Below, one piece after another: positions 1 to 5,800 of a stretch of 9,304 nt of DNA. Source of the stretch: Lentisphaeria bacterium (GTDB lineage Bacteria > Verrucomicrobiota > Lentisphaeria > Oligosphaerales > Oligosphaeraceae); the NCBI GenBank assembly GCA_016302725.1, contig JAEDNB010000077.1, forward strand, positions 1 to 9,304, in the 5' to 3' direction. The position numbers were made by a program, and so were the translations under genes. Numbering within the stretch: position 1 is the stretch's first letter; every line of letters begins with the position of its first letter. The notes under the pieces were generated by a model, which made no database searches, had not been told where the DNA came from, and saw nothing but the letters and a program-made list of their open reading frames with translations.

Positions 1-4
1 GCCC

Positions 5-24
5 CCTCCCCGCGCATGGGGAGG
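5..24 (-). terminator. Hairpin downstream of codB, possible weak terminator
   Basis: The sequence CCTCCCC at 5-11 is complementary to GGGGAGG at 18-24, giving a 7-bp all-strong stem with a 6-nt loop. It begins 18 nt past the codB stop codon. No T-run follows on the minus strand within the window, so it is not a classical intrinsic terminator. It could stabilise a 3' end or simply reflect the local C/G-rich composition. Confidence 0.3.
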
Positions 25-41
25 AGGGGGAGGCAGGCGGG

Positions 42-1391
42 CTACCGGCCCTCGTGCTTCTCCAGGAGTTCCTGGATGCGGCGGGTGGCCTGGAAATGGT
101 CCCGGAAGGCCGCCAGCACAAGATAGGAGACCGCGGCGGCGGCCATGCCGTTCAAGGCGCGGATGCCGATGTCCTGGAAGGCGACGAGGGAGCCGATGGC
201 CCAGGCCACGATGGCGACCCAGTTCACCTTGCAGAAGTTCTCCGCCTCGGGGGCGAGGTAGTTCATCTTGCGCCGCACGAAGAAGTCGGCGATGACCACG
301 GCGCCCACAGGCGGCAGGAAGACATTGAGGATGTTCAGGTAGCCGCAGAAATTATTGTAGAGCCAGAGGGCGGCCAGGGTCCCCAGGAGTCCGTTGAAGA
401 GCACCGTGAAGCGCTTGGGGATGCCCGTGATGTTGGAGAAGCCCAGCCCGGAGGTGTAGATGGCGTTGTCGTTGGTGGTCCAGATGTTCAGGCCCAGGGC
501 GATGATGGCCCACAGGAGGAGCCCCTGCTTGAAGAGCACCTCGGAGATGTCGTTGACCTGGTAGGTCATGGTGCCCACGGCGCCGAAGAAGAACATGAGG
601 GAGTTCCCCAGGAAGAAGGCGATGACCGTGGTGACCACGGCGATTTTGGCGTTCTTGGAGAAACGGACGAAGTCGGGGGTGCAGGAGCCGCCGGAGATGA
701 AGGAGCCCACGGAGATGGCGATGGCCGCCGCCGCGCCGATGGCGACTTCAGGGGCCGGGCGGAAGGAGGAAATCACCTCCCATCCCGTGCGCACGGTGTC
801 GGTCCCCTCCACGGGGAATCCGGTGGTCAGGGCGCGGATGGAGGAATAGAGGCCCAGGAGGATGATGGCGGGCACGGCCACGTAGGAGAGGACCGTGAGG
901 CTCTTGATGCCGAAATAGGCGGTGGAGGTCATGAGCAGGCCGGCCACCAGGGTGATGTACCAGAGGGAGGCGGAAGAGGAGGCCCAGGCATGCCCCATGC
1001 TTTCCAGCCATTTCTGCACGGGGATGGAGAACATGGCCACGCCCACGCCGAACCAGCCCACCTGGGTGATGCCCAGCAGGAAGCTGGGGAGATAGGAGCC
1101 TTTGGTGCCGAAGGAATAGCGGCAGAGGATGTGGATGGAGTTGCCGGTGCGGGCGGCGATGAAGGCCAGGGCGCCGCAGTAGGCCCCCAGGATCAGGTTG
1201 CCCGCCATGACCGCCCACAGGAAGCCCGTGAAGTCCATGCCGGCGCCCAGGGTGCTGCCCGCCCACATGGAGGCGGAGAAGAAGGTGAAGCCTAGCATCA
1301 CCATCAACATGGAAAGGAAGCCCTTGCGGCTCTCTGCACTGACGGCGCCCTGTTCAAAGTCGCCGCTGGTGCGGCATGTCTTGTTGCACAT
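42..1391 (-). CDS. codB: Cytosine permease, NCS1 family (CodB-like)
   Basis: Inner-membrane transporter predicted to import cytosine, by homology to E. coli CodB, probably with a coupled cation. The product is 449 residues, a little longer than E. coli CodB (about 419). It resembles CodB along its whole length. Landmarks are FTFFSASMW near the N-terminus, TQVGWFGVGVAMF, GSFISGG followed by DFVRF, AFFLGNSLMF, LGLNIWTTNDNA, SGLGFSNITG, LWLYNNF and PPVGAVVIADF. Hydrophobic segments fit about 12 membrane helices. The start at 1391 is chosen because GAGGAG lies 9 nt upstream; a longer reading to 1481 would add 30 residues without support and would run up to the terminator. The N-terminus is cysteine-containing (MCNKTC). 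No cytosine deaminase (codA) is visible beside it; the upstream neighbour on the same strand is a PRTase-domain gene. Family assignment is very secure. Cytosine as the substrate is inferred from closeness to CodB. Confidence 0.93.
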   Translation of the reverse strand: MCNKTCRTSGDFEQGAVSAESRKGFLSMLMVMLGFTFFSASMWAGSTLGAGMDFTGFLWAVMAGNLILGAYCGALAFIAARTGNSIHILCRYSFGTKGSYLPSFLLGITQVGWFGVGVAMFSIPVQKWLESMGHAWASSSASLWYITLVAGLLMTSTAYFGIKSLTVLSYVAVPAIILLGLYSSIRALTTGFPVEGTDTVRTGWEVISSFRPAPEVAIGAAAAIAISVGSFISGGSCTPDFVRFSKNAKIAVVTTVIAFFLGNSLMFFFGAVGTMTYQVNDISEVLFKQGLLLWAIIALGLNIWTTNDNAIYTSGLGFSNITGIPKRFTVLFNGLLGTLAALWLYNNFCGYLNILNVFLPPVGAVVIADFFVRRKMNYLAPEAENFCKVNWVAIVAWAIGSLVAFQDIGIRALNGMAAAAVSYLVLAAFRDHFQATRRIQELLEKHEGR

Positions 1392-1400
1392 CTGACGATT

Positions 1401-1406
1401 CTCCTC
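1401..1406 (-). promoter_or_regulatory. Ribosome binding site of codB
   Basis: GAGGAG on the minus strand, 9 nt before the ATG at 1391. It decides the start against an in-frame ATG 90 nt further upstream. Confidence 0.75.
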
Positions 1407-1459
1407 TGTCGTAGTAGGATGATTCTGGTTTGTTTGGGTCTGGGGAAAAGGAAGGGCCG

Positions 1460-1477
1460 CGGGGCGCAGGCCTGGGC
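1460..1477. promoter_or_regulatory. Shared 18-bp palindromic element, copy 1 (upstream of codB)
   Basis: The plus strand reads CGGGGCGCAGGCCTGGGC, identical to 2566-2583. The 14 bp at 1464-1477 form a near-perfect palindrome, with 6 of 7 pairs complementary around AGGCCT. It lies 69-86 nt upstream of the codB start and just downstream, in the direction of transcription, of the terminator hairpin. That is a sensible place for an operator. No convincing -35/-10 pair was found for codB, so the operator role is inference. Confidence 0.45.
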
Positions 1478-1481
1478 GCAC

Positions 1482-1515
1482 AAAAAAATCCGAGATTTTC
1501 CAATCCCGGATTTTT
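1482..1515 (-). terminator. Intrinsic terminator after the PRTase gene (or codB attenuator)
   Basis: Arms at 1502-1515 and 1484-1497 form a 14-bp stem around the 4-nt loop GGAA on the minus strand, with one G-U wobble. The 3' arm ends in a run of seven T. The stem starts 17 nt after the PRTase stop codon, as expected for its terminator. The wobble pairs only in minus-strand RNA; on the plus strand it becomes an A-C mismatch, so the structure favours minus-strand function. Because codB begins about 90 nt further on, read-through here could also control codB. Confidence 0.85.
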
Positions 1516-1532
1516 GGAGAGGGGAGGGATGG

Positions 1533-2531
1533 CTAGAGCATCCTCTCCATCTTTGTGATTTGGCGGAGGGCGAGTTTCTTCAAGTCCGTCTCCTGGGGAA
1601 AGCGCCCGGCATCCAGGGAAGGGAAGCGCTCCTCCAGCAACTGGCGGAAGGTCATCCCCTGCTCGGCGAACTGGAGATTCTGGCGCCAGTAGCCGATGAC
1701 ATCCTCCACGTAGTCCCGCAGCCAGAAGGCGCGGGAGCCGGCGTCATAGATGGTGCACCGTTCCAGGGGGTAGGCGGGATCTTCGTATTGGGATTCCACG
1801 AACTCCGGCGCCATGAGGGAATGCCACCGCAGGAGGTCGGTGCCCGTCAGCCGCACGGAAAGGGGCGTATCCGCCTGGGCACAGGTAAAGCACCCCTCGA
1901 AATAGACCAGGACAGTCCGCTCGTATCCCAGGAAGAGCTCCCGGCACTGCCGGTCGATTTCCTCCAGGATTTCCAGTGCCTTTTCGCCGCCGAAGGTGAA
2001 GAAGAGGATGGAGCGAAGGCGCACGCGCTGTTCCAGGGCGCTGCGGAGGAGTTCCTGGAGGGCGTAGCGGAGGCTGGTGCCCGTGGCCACCACGTCCCCA
2101 ATCACCAGGGTGGCCTGCTCGGGGAAATAGACCTTGGCGTAGTCGTTCTCCGTGATATGCCAATCCTCGGAGTCCGCGGAGTTCCGGGCGCGCTGGGCGC
2201 TGATGAAGCAGGTGGTGTGGCCATTCCAGCCATAGGCCTCCGCCAGCGCATCCCGCAGTCCGTAGTTCAGCCCCCCCCGGAGGATGTTCACCACCACCGC
2301 CTCCTTCTCCTGGAGCTCCAGGGGGCGGACACCCAGCACCTTGGCGCAGGCACACCGCAGGAGGCGGGTATAGTTGCAGCCGGCGACGCCGGGGTCGTTG
2401 CAGATGGCGCGGCTTTCCGGCGTGGAGGCGACATAGGCGTCAACCCGCCCCTCCCGGTCTATGCGGTAGAGGGAGAGTTCGGGTGCCGTGTGCATGGGAG
2501 TCAAGGGGGCTTTTTCCGTCTGCTCGGACAT
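1533..2531 (-). CDS. Type I phosphoribosyltransferase-domain protein, substrate unknown
   Basis: Predicted cytosolic enzyme of 332 residues that transfers a phosphoribosyl group from PRPP to a base; the base is not identified. The PRPP loop is unmistakable: VIGDVVATGTS at residues 143-153. Before it, VVVNILRGGL at 79-88 resembles the PILRAGL segment of uracil PRTases. After it, LFFTFGGEKALEIL at 176-189 matches the usual post-loop strand and helix. The C-terminal third (about 215-332) has no recognised domain, and the whole is longer than uracil PRTase (about 210) or orotate PRTase (about 215). The start is uncertain: no good Shine-Dalgarno site is visible, and ATGs at 2549 and 2495 are alternatives. 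The codB neighbour and the shared 18-bp element suggest pyrimidine salvage. The terminator at 1482-1515 ends its transcript. Confidence 0.8.
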   Translation of the reverse strand: MSEQTEKAPLTPMHTAPELSLYRIDREGRVDAYVASTPESRAICNDPGVAGCNYTRLLRCACAKVLGVRPLELQEKEAVVVNILRGGLNYGLRDALAEAYGWNGHTTCFISAQRARNSADSEDWHITENDYAKVYFPEQATLVIGDVVATGTSLRYALQELLRSALEQRVRLRSILFFTFGGEKALEILEEIDRQCRELFLGYERTVLVYFEGCFTCAQADTPLSVRLTGTDLLRWHSLMAPEFVESQYEDPAYPLERCTIYDAGSRAFWLRDYVEDVIGYWRQNLQFAEQGMTFRQLLEERFPSLDAGRFPQETDLKKLALRQITKMERML

Positions 2532-2565
2532 GGGATGAATGGCTGGCATGGGGTGTCTGGCCTGC

Positions 2566-2583
2566 CGGGGCGCAGGCCTGGGC
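2566..2583. promoter_or_regulatory. Shared 18-bp palindromic element, copy 2 (upstream of PRTase gene)
   Basis: Exact copy of the 18 bp at 1460-1477, with the near-perfect 14-bp palindrome at 2570-2583. It lies 35-52 nt upstream of the chosen PRTase start, in the same orientation as the copy upstream of codB. If the start is at 2549 it still lies outside the coding region. Operator function is inferred from position, symmetry and the identical second copy. Confidence 0.45.
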
Positions 2584-2595
2584 TTTGCGGATGGC

Positions 2596-2642
2596 CCTGG
2601 AGGCGGCGGGGGCTTCAAGCCCCCATCCAGGGGGCCTCCAGG
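2596..2642. repeat. Nested inverted repeat between the GxQxG-repeat gene and the PRTase gene
   Basis: Outer arms CCTGGAGGC (2596-2604) and GCCTCCAGG (2634-2642) are perfectly complementary. Inside them, GGGGGCTT (2608-2615) and AAGCCCCC (2617-2624) form a second perfect palindrome with a single-base centre. The element lies 43 nt past the stop of the upstream minus-strand gene. It has no T-run, so it is more like a REP-type palindrome or an mRNA 3'-end stabiliser than an intrinsic terminator. A run of ten G follows at 2646-2655. Confidence 0.6.
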
Positions 2643-2684
2643 CACGGGGGGGGGGCAAGGGCCACCGCCCCAACCATGGATATG

Positions 2685-3335
2685 CTATTCGAAGAGGAAG
2701 TTGAAGATGGGCAGGACCGGTATGTCGCTGTTGCGGATGATGTTCACCAGCCCCACCTGGAAGCCGGAGTTCATCTTCTCCACATAGTTCACCAGGCCCA
2801 CCTGGACGCCCTTCACCGACTTCCCGTAGTTCACCAGGCCCACCTGGGCGCCCTTCACATCCTCACTGAAGTTGCCGCAACCCCACTGGACGCCCTTCAC
2901 GGCGCCGGCGCCGGAAAGGAAGCCGCCCTGCACACCCCAGACAGTCCCCTTCGTGTAGGCGAGAAGCCCGCCCTGAACACCATACAGGTCCTTGCGGACG
3001 AGGGAAATCCATCCCCCCTGCCAGCCCCGGAAATCCCCGCCCTTGGCATCCTGGAAGAGACCCAGATGGACACCGTAGACATCACTCTCCGACCAGTTCA
3101 CAAAACCCAGCTGGACGCCCTTGGAAACCCCCGTGGTCAGGTTGGCAATGCCCAGGGTAAGGCCCGTGCTCTCGGCGACGCCGCCCATGACATTCAGGCG
3201 AAGCCCCGTCTGGTCGCAATTCGCCGCAGGATACTGGACGGTGTCCGTCAGGCCCAGGACAATGGGTTCGCCGCCAAGGAGGGCAAAGGAGGAAAGGCCG
3301 CAGACAAGGGCAAAAAGGAAAAGAATCTTCTTCAT
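2685..3335 (-). CDS. Secreted GxQxG-repeat protein, LA_2272-like surface protein family
   Basis: Protein of 216 residues with a typical signal peptide: MKK, a hydrophobic core to about residue 20, then LLGGEP. The rest is about eleven tandem units of 14-16 residues starting near 44, 58, 72, 88, 104, 119, 134, 148, 162, 176 and 191. The best conserved units read GVQVGLVNY and GAQVGLVNY. The C-terminus is PIFNFLFE, ending in aromatic and hydrophobic residues. This pattern matches proteins annotated as LA_2272 family surface repeat proteins, whose function is unknown; I assign it from the repeat pattern alone. Alternating glycine and hydrophobic residues fit a beta-rich fold, perhaps outer-membrane or surface exposed. 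The start at 3335 is supported by GAGGAG at 3346-3351 (10-nt spacing) and by the signal peptide; an in-frame ATG at 3353 would overlap that site. It is divergent from mraZ. Confidence 0.82.
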   Translation of the reverse strand: MKKILFLFALVCGLSSFALLGGEPIVLGLTDTVQYPAANCDQTGLRLNVMGGVAESTGLTLGIANLTTGVSKGVQLGFVNWSESDVYGVHLGLFQDAKGGDFRGWQGGWISLVRKDLYGVQGGLLAYTKGTVWGVQGGFLSGAGAVKGVQWGCGNFSEDVKGAQVGLVNYGKSVKGVQVGLVNYVEKMNSGFQVGLVNIIRNSDIPVLPIFNFLFE

Positions 3336-3345
3336 GGGCAATGTA

Positions 3346-3351
3346 CTCCTC
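3346..3351 (-). promoter_or_regulatory. Ribosome binding site of the GxQxG-repeat gene
   Basis: GAGGAG on the minus strand, 10 nt before the ATG at 3335. It rules out the in-frame ATG at 3353, which would overlap it. Confidence 0.7.
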
Positions 3352-3446
3352 ATAAGGATGGGGGGTGGTTGGGGAAATGCCGGAAGGGGGAGCCAGGGAC
3401 TGCCCCCCGCCGGCCCCGCTGGACGGGTATGCGCCGTTTTCCTCTT

Positions 3447-3452
3447 AATATA
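3447..3452 (-). promoter_or_regulatory. Possible -10 element for the GxQxG-repeat gene
   Basis: TATATT on the minus strand sits in a small AT-rich island within an otherwise GC-rich intergenic region. It would give a leader of about 105 nt before the start at 3335. The matching -35 is poor (TGGGCA about 15 bp upstream), so this is tentative. Confidence 0.3.
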
Positions 3453-3559
3453 CCCCGGTTTTCTGCCTGCCCAGGGAAGAAAGCACGTTTCCCCACGCCC
3501 ACAAAAAGGCCCGCCATCCCCAATATCCCCGAAATTCCCCAGAATCTTCAGGAAAAGCG

Positions 3560-3587
3560 TTGATTTTTTTCAAAAAAAGGATATTTT
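3560..3587 (+). promoter_or_regulatory. Candidate sigma70-type promoter of the mraZ-rsmH-ftsL-ftsI cluster
   Basis: TTGATT at 3560-3565 and TATTTT at 3582-3587 are separated by 16 bp and lie in the most AT-rich stretch of the divergent region. Transcription would start near 3594, directly at the MraZ-type boxes. It would give a leader of about 118 nt before the mraZ ATG at 3712. Confidence 0.55.
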
Positions 3588-3632
3588 AGGGAAGGTTTGG
3601 GAAAAAATGGGAGGCTTTGGCGAAAAATGGGG
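3588..3632 (+). promoter_or_regulatory. MraZ binding-box array
   Basis: TGGGA (3598-3602), TGGGA (3608-3612), TGGCG (3618-3622) and TGGGG (3628-3632) are each separated by exactly 5 nt, giving a 10-bp period. AGGGA at 3588-3592 is in the same register and may be a degenerate fifth box. MraZ of E. coli is known to bind direct TGGGN repeats with 5-nt spacers upstream of its own operon and to repress it. Position just after the candidate -10 fits autorepression of mraZ-rsmH-ftsL-ftsI. The pattern is seen directly; binding is inferred from the family. Confidence 0.8.
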
Positions 3633-3711
3633 AACTTCCCCGCCTTTTGCCCCCCTTCCCCAAGCCCCGGCCCCCTTTCCCCTCCTCCCACCCCACTCCT
3701 TCCCACACGCC
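3633..3711 (+). other. Pyrimidine-rich, G-poor leader of mraZ
   Basis: This 79-nt stretch between the MraZ boxes and the mraZ start is almost entirely C and T, with only six G. It has no Shine-Dalgarno sequence and no evident hairpin. Unstructured C-rich leaders can serve as rut sites for Rho or be recruited through ribosomal protein S1. Either role is a possibility, not shown. Confidence 0.4.
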
Positions 3712-4197
3712 ATGGCCGAGACGGCACCCAGAAAGATGCGCCTGTTCACCGGGACCTACCCGGTGAGCGTGGACAGCCAGCGCCGCCTGGCCCTTCCACG
3801 CTCCTGGCGACTGCCGTCGGACACCCCGGACACCAATTTCTATCTGGTGCCCGGACGGGCGCGGCGCATCCAGGTGGTCACGGAGGAGAAGATGCAGGCC
3901 ATCTTCGAGCGGCTGGAAAGCAGCTCCCTGGCCAACGACGACAAGATTGCCGCCTACACGGACATCGCCTCCAAAATCCAGATTGTGAACCTGGACAGCC
4001 ATGGCCGCTTTGTCTTGAGCGCCGACCTGGCGGAGTTCGCGGGAATCCGGGACAAGGCGGTCTTCCTGGGCTCCATGGTCTATGGCACCATCCTGGCCCC
4101 CGACGCCTGGCAGGAACGCCAGACCCCCCTGGACTCCAGTTTCGACCTCCTCCAGAAAATCGAGGAAAGCGCCAAGGCGGCACCCCCCTCACCATGA
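3712..4197 (+). CDS. mraZ: Transcriptional regulator MraZ
   Basis: DNA-binding repressor of the dcw cluster, nucleoid-associated, acting as a ring-shaped oligomer in characterised relatives. The product is 161 residues (family usually 140-155). It has two SpoVT-AbrB-like halves: FTGTYPVSVDSQRRLALP at about 12-29, and IQIVNLDSHGRFVLS at about 89-103. The signature DxxGR is intact in the second half (D95, G98, R99) but reads DSQRR in the first, with Gln-Arg replacing the usual Lys-Gly. The start at 3712 is the first ATG after the C-rich leader; the ATG at 3736 (MRLFTGTYP) matches the usual family N-terminus slightly better and may be the true start. Neither has a Shine-Dalgarno site. It is first in the cluster, carries candidate own-binding boxes upstream, and overlaps rsmH by 4 nt. 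Confidence 0.9.
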   Translation: MAETAPRKMRLFTGTYPVSVDSQRRLALPRSWRLPSDTPDTNFYLVPGRARRIQVVTEEKMQAIFERLESSSLANDDKIAAYTDIASKIQIVNLDSHGRFVLSADLAEFAGIRDKAVFLGSMVYGTILAPDAWQERQTPLDSSFDLLQKIEESAKAAPPSP

Positions 4198-5162
4198 CCC
4201 AGGAATCCTTCCTCCATATTCCCGTCCTGCAACAGGAAGCACTCCATTTTCTGAAAGACGCGCCGGGACCGAGGATTGTGGATGGCACCCTGGGAGGAGG
4301 GGGGGACACGGAAGCCCTTCTGGCACAGCTCCCCCAGGCCCAAGTCCTGGGCATCGACAGGGACCCCGCCGCCTTGAAGGCCGCCACCGCCCGCCTCGCC
4401 CCCTTCACCCCCCGGTTCCACCCCTGGCACGGCCCCTTCAGCCAAATGGAAAAGGCCGCCAGCCAGATTGGCTGGAGCCAAGTGGACGCCATCCTCCTGG
4501 ACATCGGGGTCTCCTCCCCCCAGATCGACACCCCGGAACGGGGCTTCTCCTTCCGCTTCGACGCCCCCCTGGACATGCGCATGGACCCCTCCTCGGGGTG
4601 CCCCACGGCGGCGGACCTCCTGAATACCCTCCCCCAGGATAAGCTGGCGGAAATCTTCTGGAACTACGGGGAGGAGCGCTTTTCCCGCCCCATCGCCAGG
4701 GCAATCGTGGCACGACGCCAGGAACGCCCCTGGACGGGCACCAAGGAACTGGCGCGGCTTCTGGAAAAAATCGCCGGGGGGCCGGGCCAGCATGGGCTTC
4801 CCGCCCCCACCCGGGTCTTCCAGGCCCTGCGCATTGCCGTGAACCATGAATTGGATGAACTGGAGAAGGCCCTCCAGGCGGCGGAACGCCTCCTCTCCCC
4901 CGGCGGCAGGCTGGTGGTCATCAGTTTCCATTCCCTGGAGGACAGGATGGTGAAGCACTTTCTCCAGCATGCGGCCCTGCGCTGCCTCTGCCCCCCCGCC
5001 CTCCCCGTCTGCGCCTGCCACAAGCAGGTCACCTTCCTTCCCCTGACCAAAAAGCCCTGCACGGCCTCCCAGGAGGAACAGGAGCGGAACCCCAGGGCCA
5101 GTTGCGCCAAACTGCGGGCGGCGCAACGGACCGACGCCCCCCCGGAATTCCCCGCCCCGTGA
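4194..5162 (+). CDS. rsmH: 16S rRNA (cytosine1402-N4)-methyltransferase RsmH
   Basis: Cytosolic SAM-dependent enzyme that adds the N4 methyl group of C1402 in 16S rRNA; formerly MraW. The product is 322 residues, a normal family length. Landmarks in order: HIPVL at 8-12, SAM loop VDGTLGGGGDTEALL at 29-43, GIDRD at 53-57, LLDIGVSSPQID at 101-112, GFSFRFDAPLDMRMD at 117-131, the family-specific segment FQALRIAVNHELDELE at 209-224, ISFHSLEDRMVK at 243-254, and the C-terminal LTKKP followed by NPRASCAKLRAAQR. A CLCPP...VCAC cysteine segment (264-275) is of the sort seen in many RsmH proteins. The start ATG overlaps the mraZ stop (ATGA), so translation is probably coupled, which explains the absence of a Shine-Dalgarno site. 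Confidence 0.96.
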   Translation: MTQESFLHIPVLQQEALHFLKDAPGPRIVDGTLGGGGDTEALLAQLPQAQVLGIDRDPAALKAATARLAPFTPRFHPWHGPFSQMEKAASQIGWSQVDAILLDIGVSSPQIDTPERGFSFRFDAPLDMRMDPSSGCPTAADLLNTLPQDKLAEIFWNYGEERFSRPIARAIVARRQERPWTGTKELARLLEKIAGGPGQHGLPAPTRVFQALRIAVNHELDELEKALQAAERLLSPGGRLVVISFHSLEDRMVKHFLQHAALRCLCPPALPVCACHKQVTFLPLTKKPCTASQEEQERNPRASCAKLRAAQRTDAPPEFPAP

Positions 5163-5199
5163 ACATCCCCTGCCACAGGCACGTCTCCCACAACGCCGC

Positions 5200-5589
5200 A
5201 TGATGCGCACCTACACCTCCCTACGCCCAGCAAGTCTCCGGGGAAGACAGACCGAAGGAAAGGCCGCCTCCACCCTCCTGACCGTCTGCTTCTCCATTTT
5301 CCTCTGCCTTGTCCTCTACGCCGCCCTCCGCATCCCCCAGACCAACCAGGCCATCCGCCAAATCCGGCGGGAAATCAACGATGGACGCCTCCGCCAGGAG
5401 GAACTCCAGAAAACCCTCCTGAACACGGAGAACAAACTGGAGGAATTGATGGACGGCGGCAGAATCGCCCGCATGGCCACCCCCCTGGGGCTGCGGCATC
5501 CCCCCCACGACCAACGGGTCATCCCCATGAAGGTGTGCCGCACCAAGGAGGGAAAGGTCTATCCCGTCATGGTGGGTTCCCGACGCTGA
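5200..5589 (+). CDS. ftsL: FtsL-like cell division protein
   Basis: Small bitopic membrane protein of 129 residues in the usual ftsL position between rsmH and ftsI. It has a basic cytoplasmic N-terminus (1-22), one hydrophobic helix at about 24-43, a periplasmic coiled-coil-like stretch at about 46-86, and a short end region with RIARMATPLGLR at 88-99. That last segment resembles the conserved post-coil motif of FtsL and DivIC proteins. FtsL forms a complex with FtsB and FtsQ that activates FtsW-FtsI at the septum. FtsL sequences are poorly conserved, so the assignment rests on topology and gene order. Two adjacent ATGs (5200 and 5203) are possible starts, and neither has a Shine-Dalgarno site. 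It begins 37 nt after rsmH. Confidence 0.75.
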   Translation: MMRTYTSLRPASLRGRQTEGKAASTLLTVCFSIFLCLVLYAALRIPQTNQAIRQIRREINDGRLRQEELQKTLLNTENKLEELMDGGRIARMATPLGLRHPPHDQRVIPMKVCRTKEGKVYPVMVGSRR

Positions 5590-5665
5590 CGCACGCCCTC
5601 CCCCTTCCCCCCGGCTGGCATTCCCCCCCCTTTTCCTTACTATTTTTCCCCCCGTCCTTCCTCCC
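5590..5665 (+). other. Pyrimidine-rich gap between ftsL and ftsI
   Basis: A 76-nt stretch dominated by C and T runs, including eight C in a row, with about seven G. It resembles the leader of mraZ and contains no hairpin or Shine-Dalgarno site. It contains TACTAT at 5638-5643, a poor -10 look-alike without a fitting -35. The intergenic region reaches 5800 if ftsI starts at 5801. Confidence 0.35.
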
Positions 5666-5800
5666 ATGTCCCAATCCTGCAGCACCCCCGCCTCACAGCC
5701 CTCCTTTGCAGGGCGTCTCCGGGGTGTGTTGCGCAAGCTGCCCGACCTCTGGCAAGACTCTCAGCCCTGGAAGGCATGCCCGAAGCAGGGAAGGGAGGAC

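Noticed and set aside
18..41. Possible G-quadruplex in the G-rich stretch after codB
   Set aside because: Only three runs of three or more G are present, so the standard four-tract pattern is not met.
54..1295. Long plus-strand open frame opposite codB, rich in Gly, Asp, Glu and His
   Set aside because: It is the antisense shadow of codB: low-complexity composition produced by GC-rich codons, no family resemblance, while codB on the other strand is unmistakable.
1419..3563. 714-codon plus-strand open frame
   Set aside because: It runs antisense through the PRTase and GxQxG-repeat genes, both of which have recognisable motifs, a terminator and in one case a signal peptide and ribosome binding site. 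Its protein has no recognisable domain.
3121..3711. Upstream extension of the mraZ frame by 197 codons
   Set aside because: It would read through the GxQxG-repeat gene on the other strand, the promoter and the MraZ boxes. MraZ family length fits a start at 3712 or 3736.
4080..5233. Minus-strand open frames opposite rsmH
   Set aside because: GC-rich antisense shadows without family resemblance; the plus strand encodes a complete canonical RsmH.
5616..5643. Possible sigma54 or sigma70 promoter before ftsI (TGGCA and TACTAT)
   Set aside because: The -12 GC expected for sigma54 is absent, and the sigma70 reading matches the -35 poorly. The cluster can be transcribed from upstream of mraZ.
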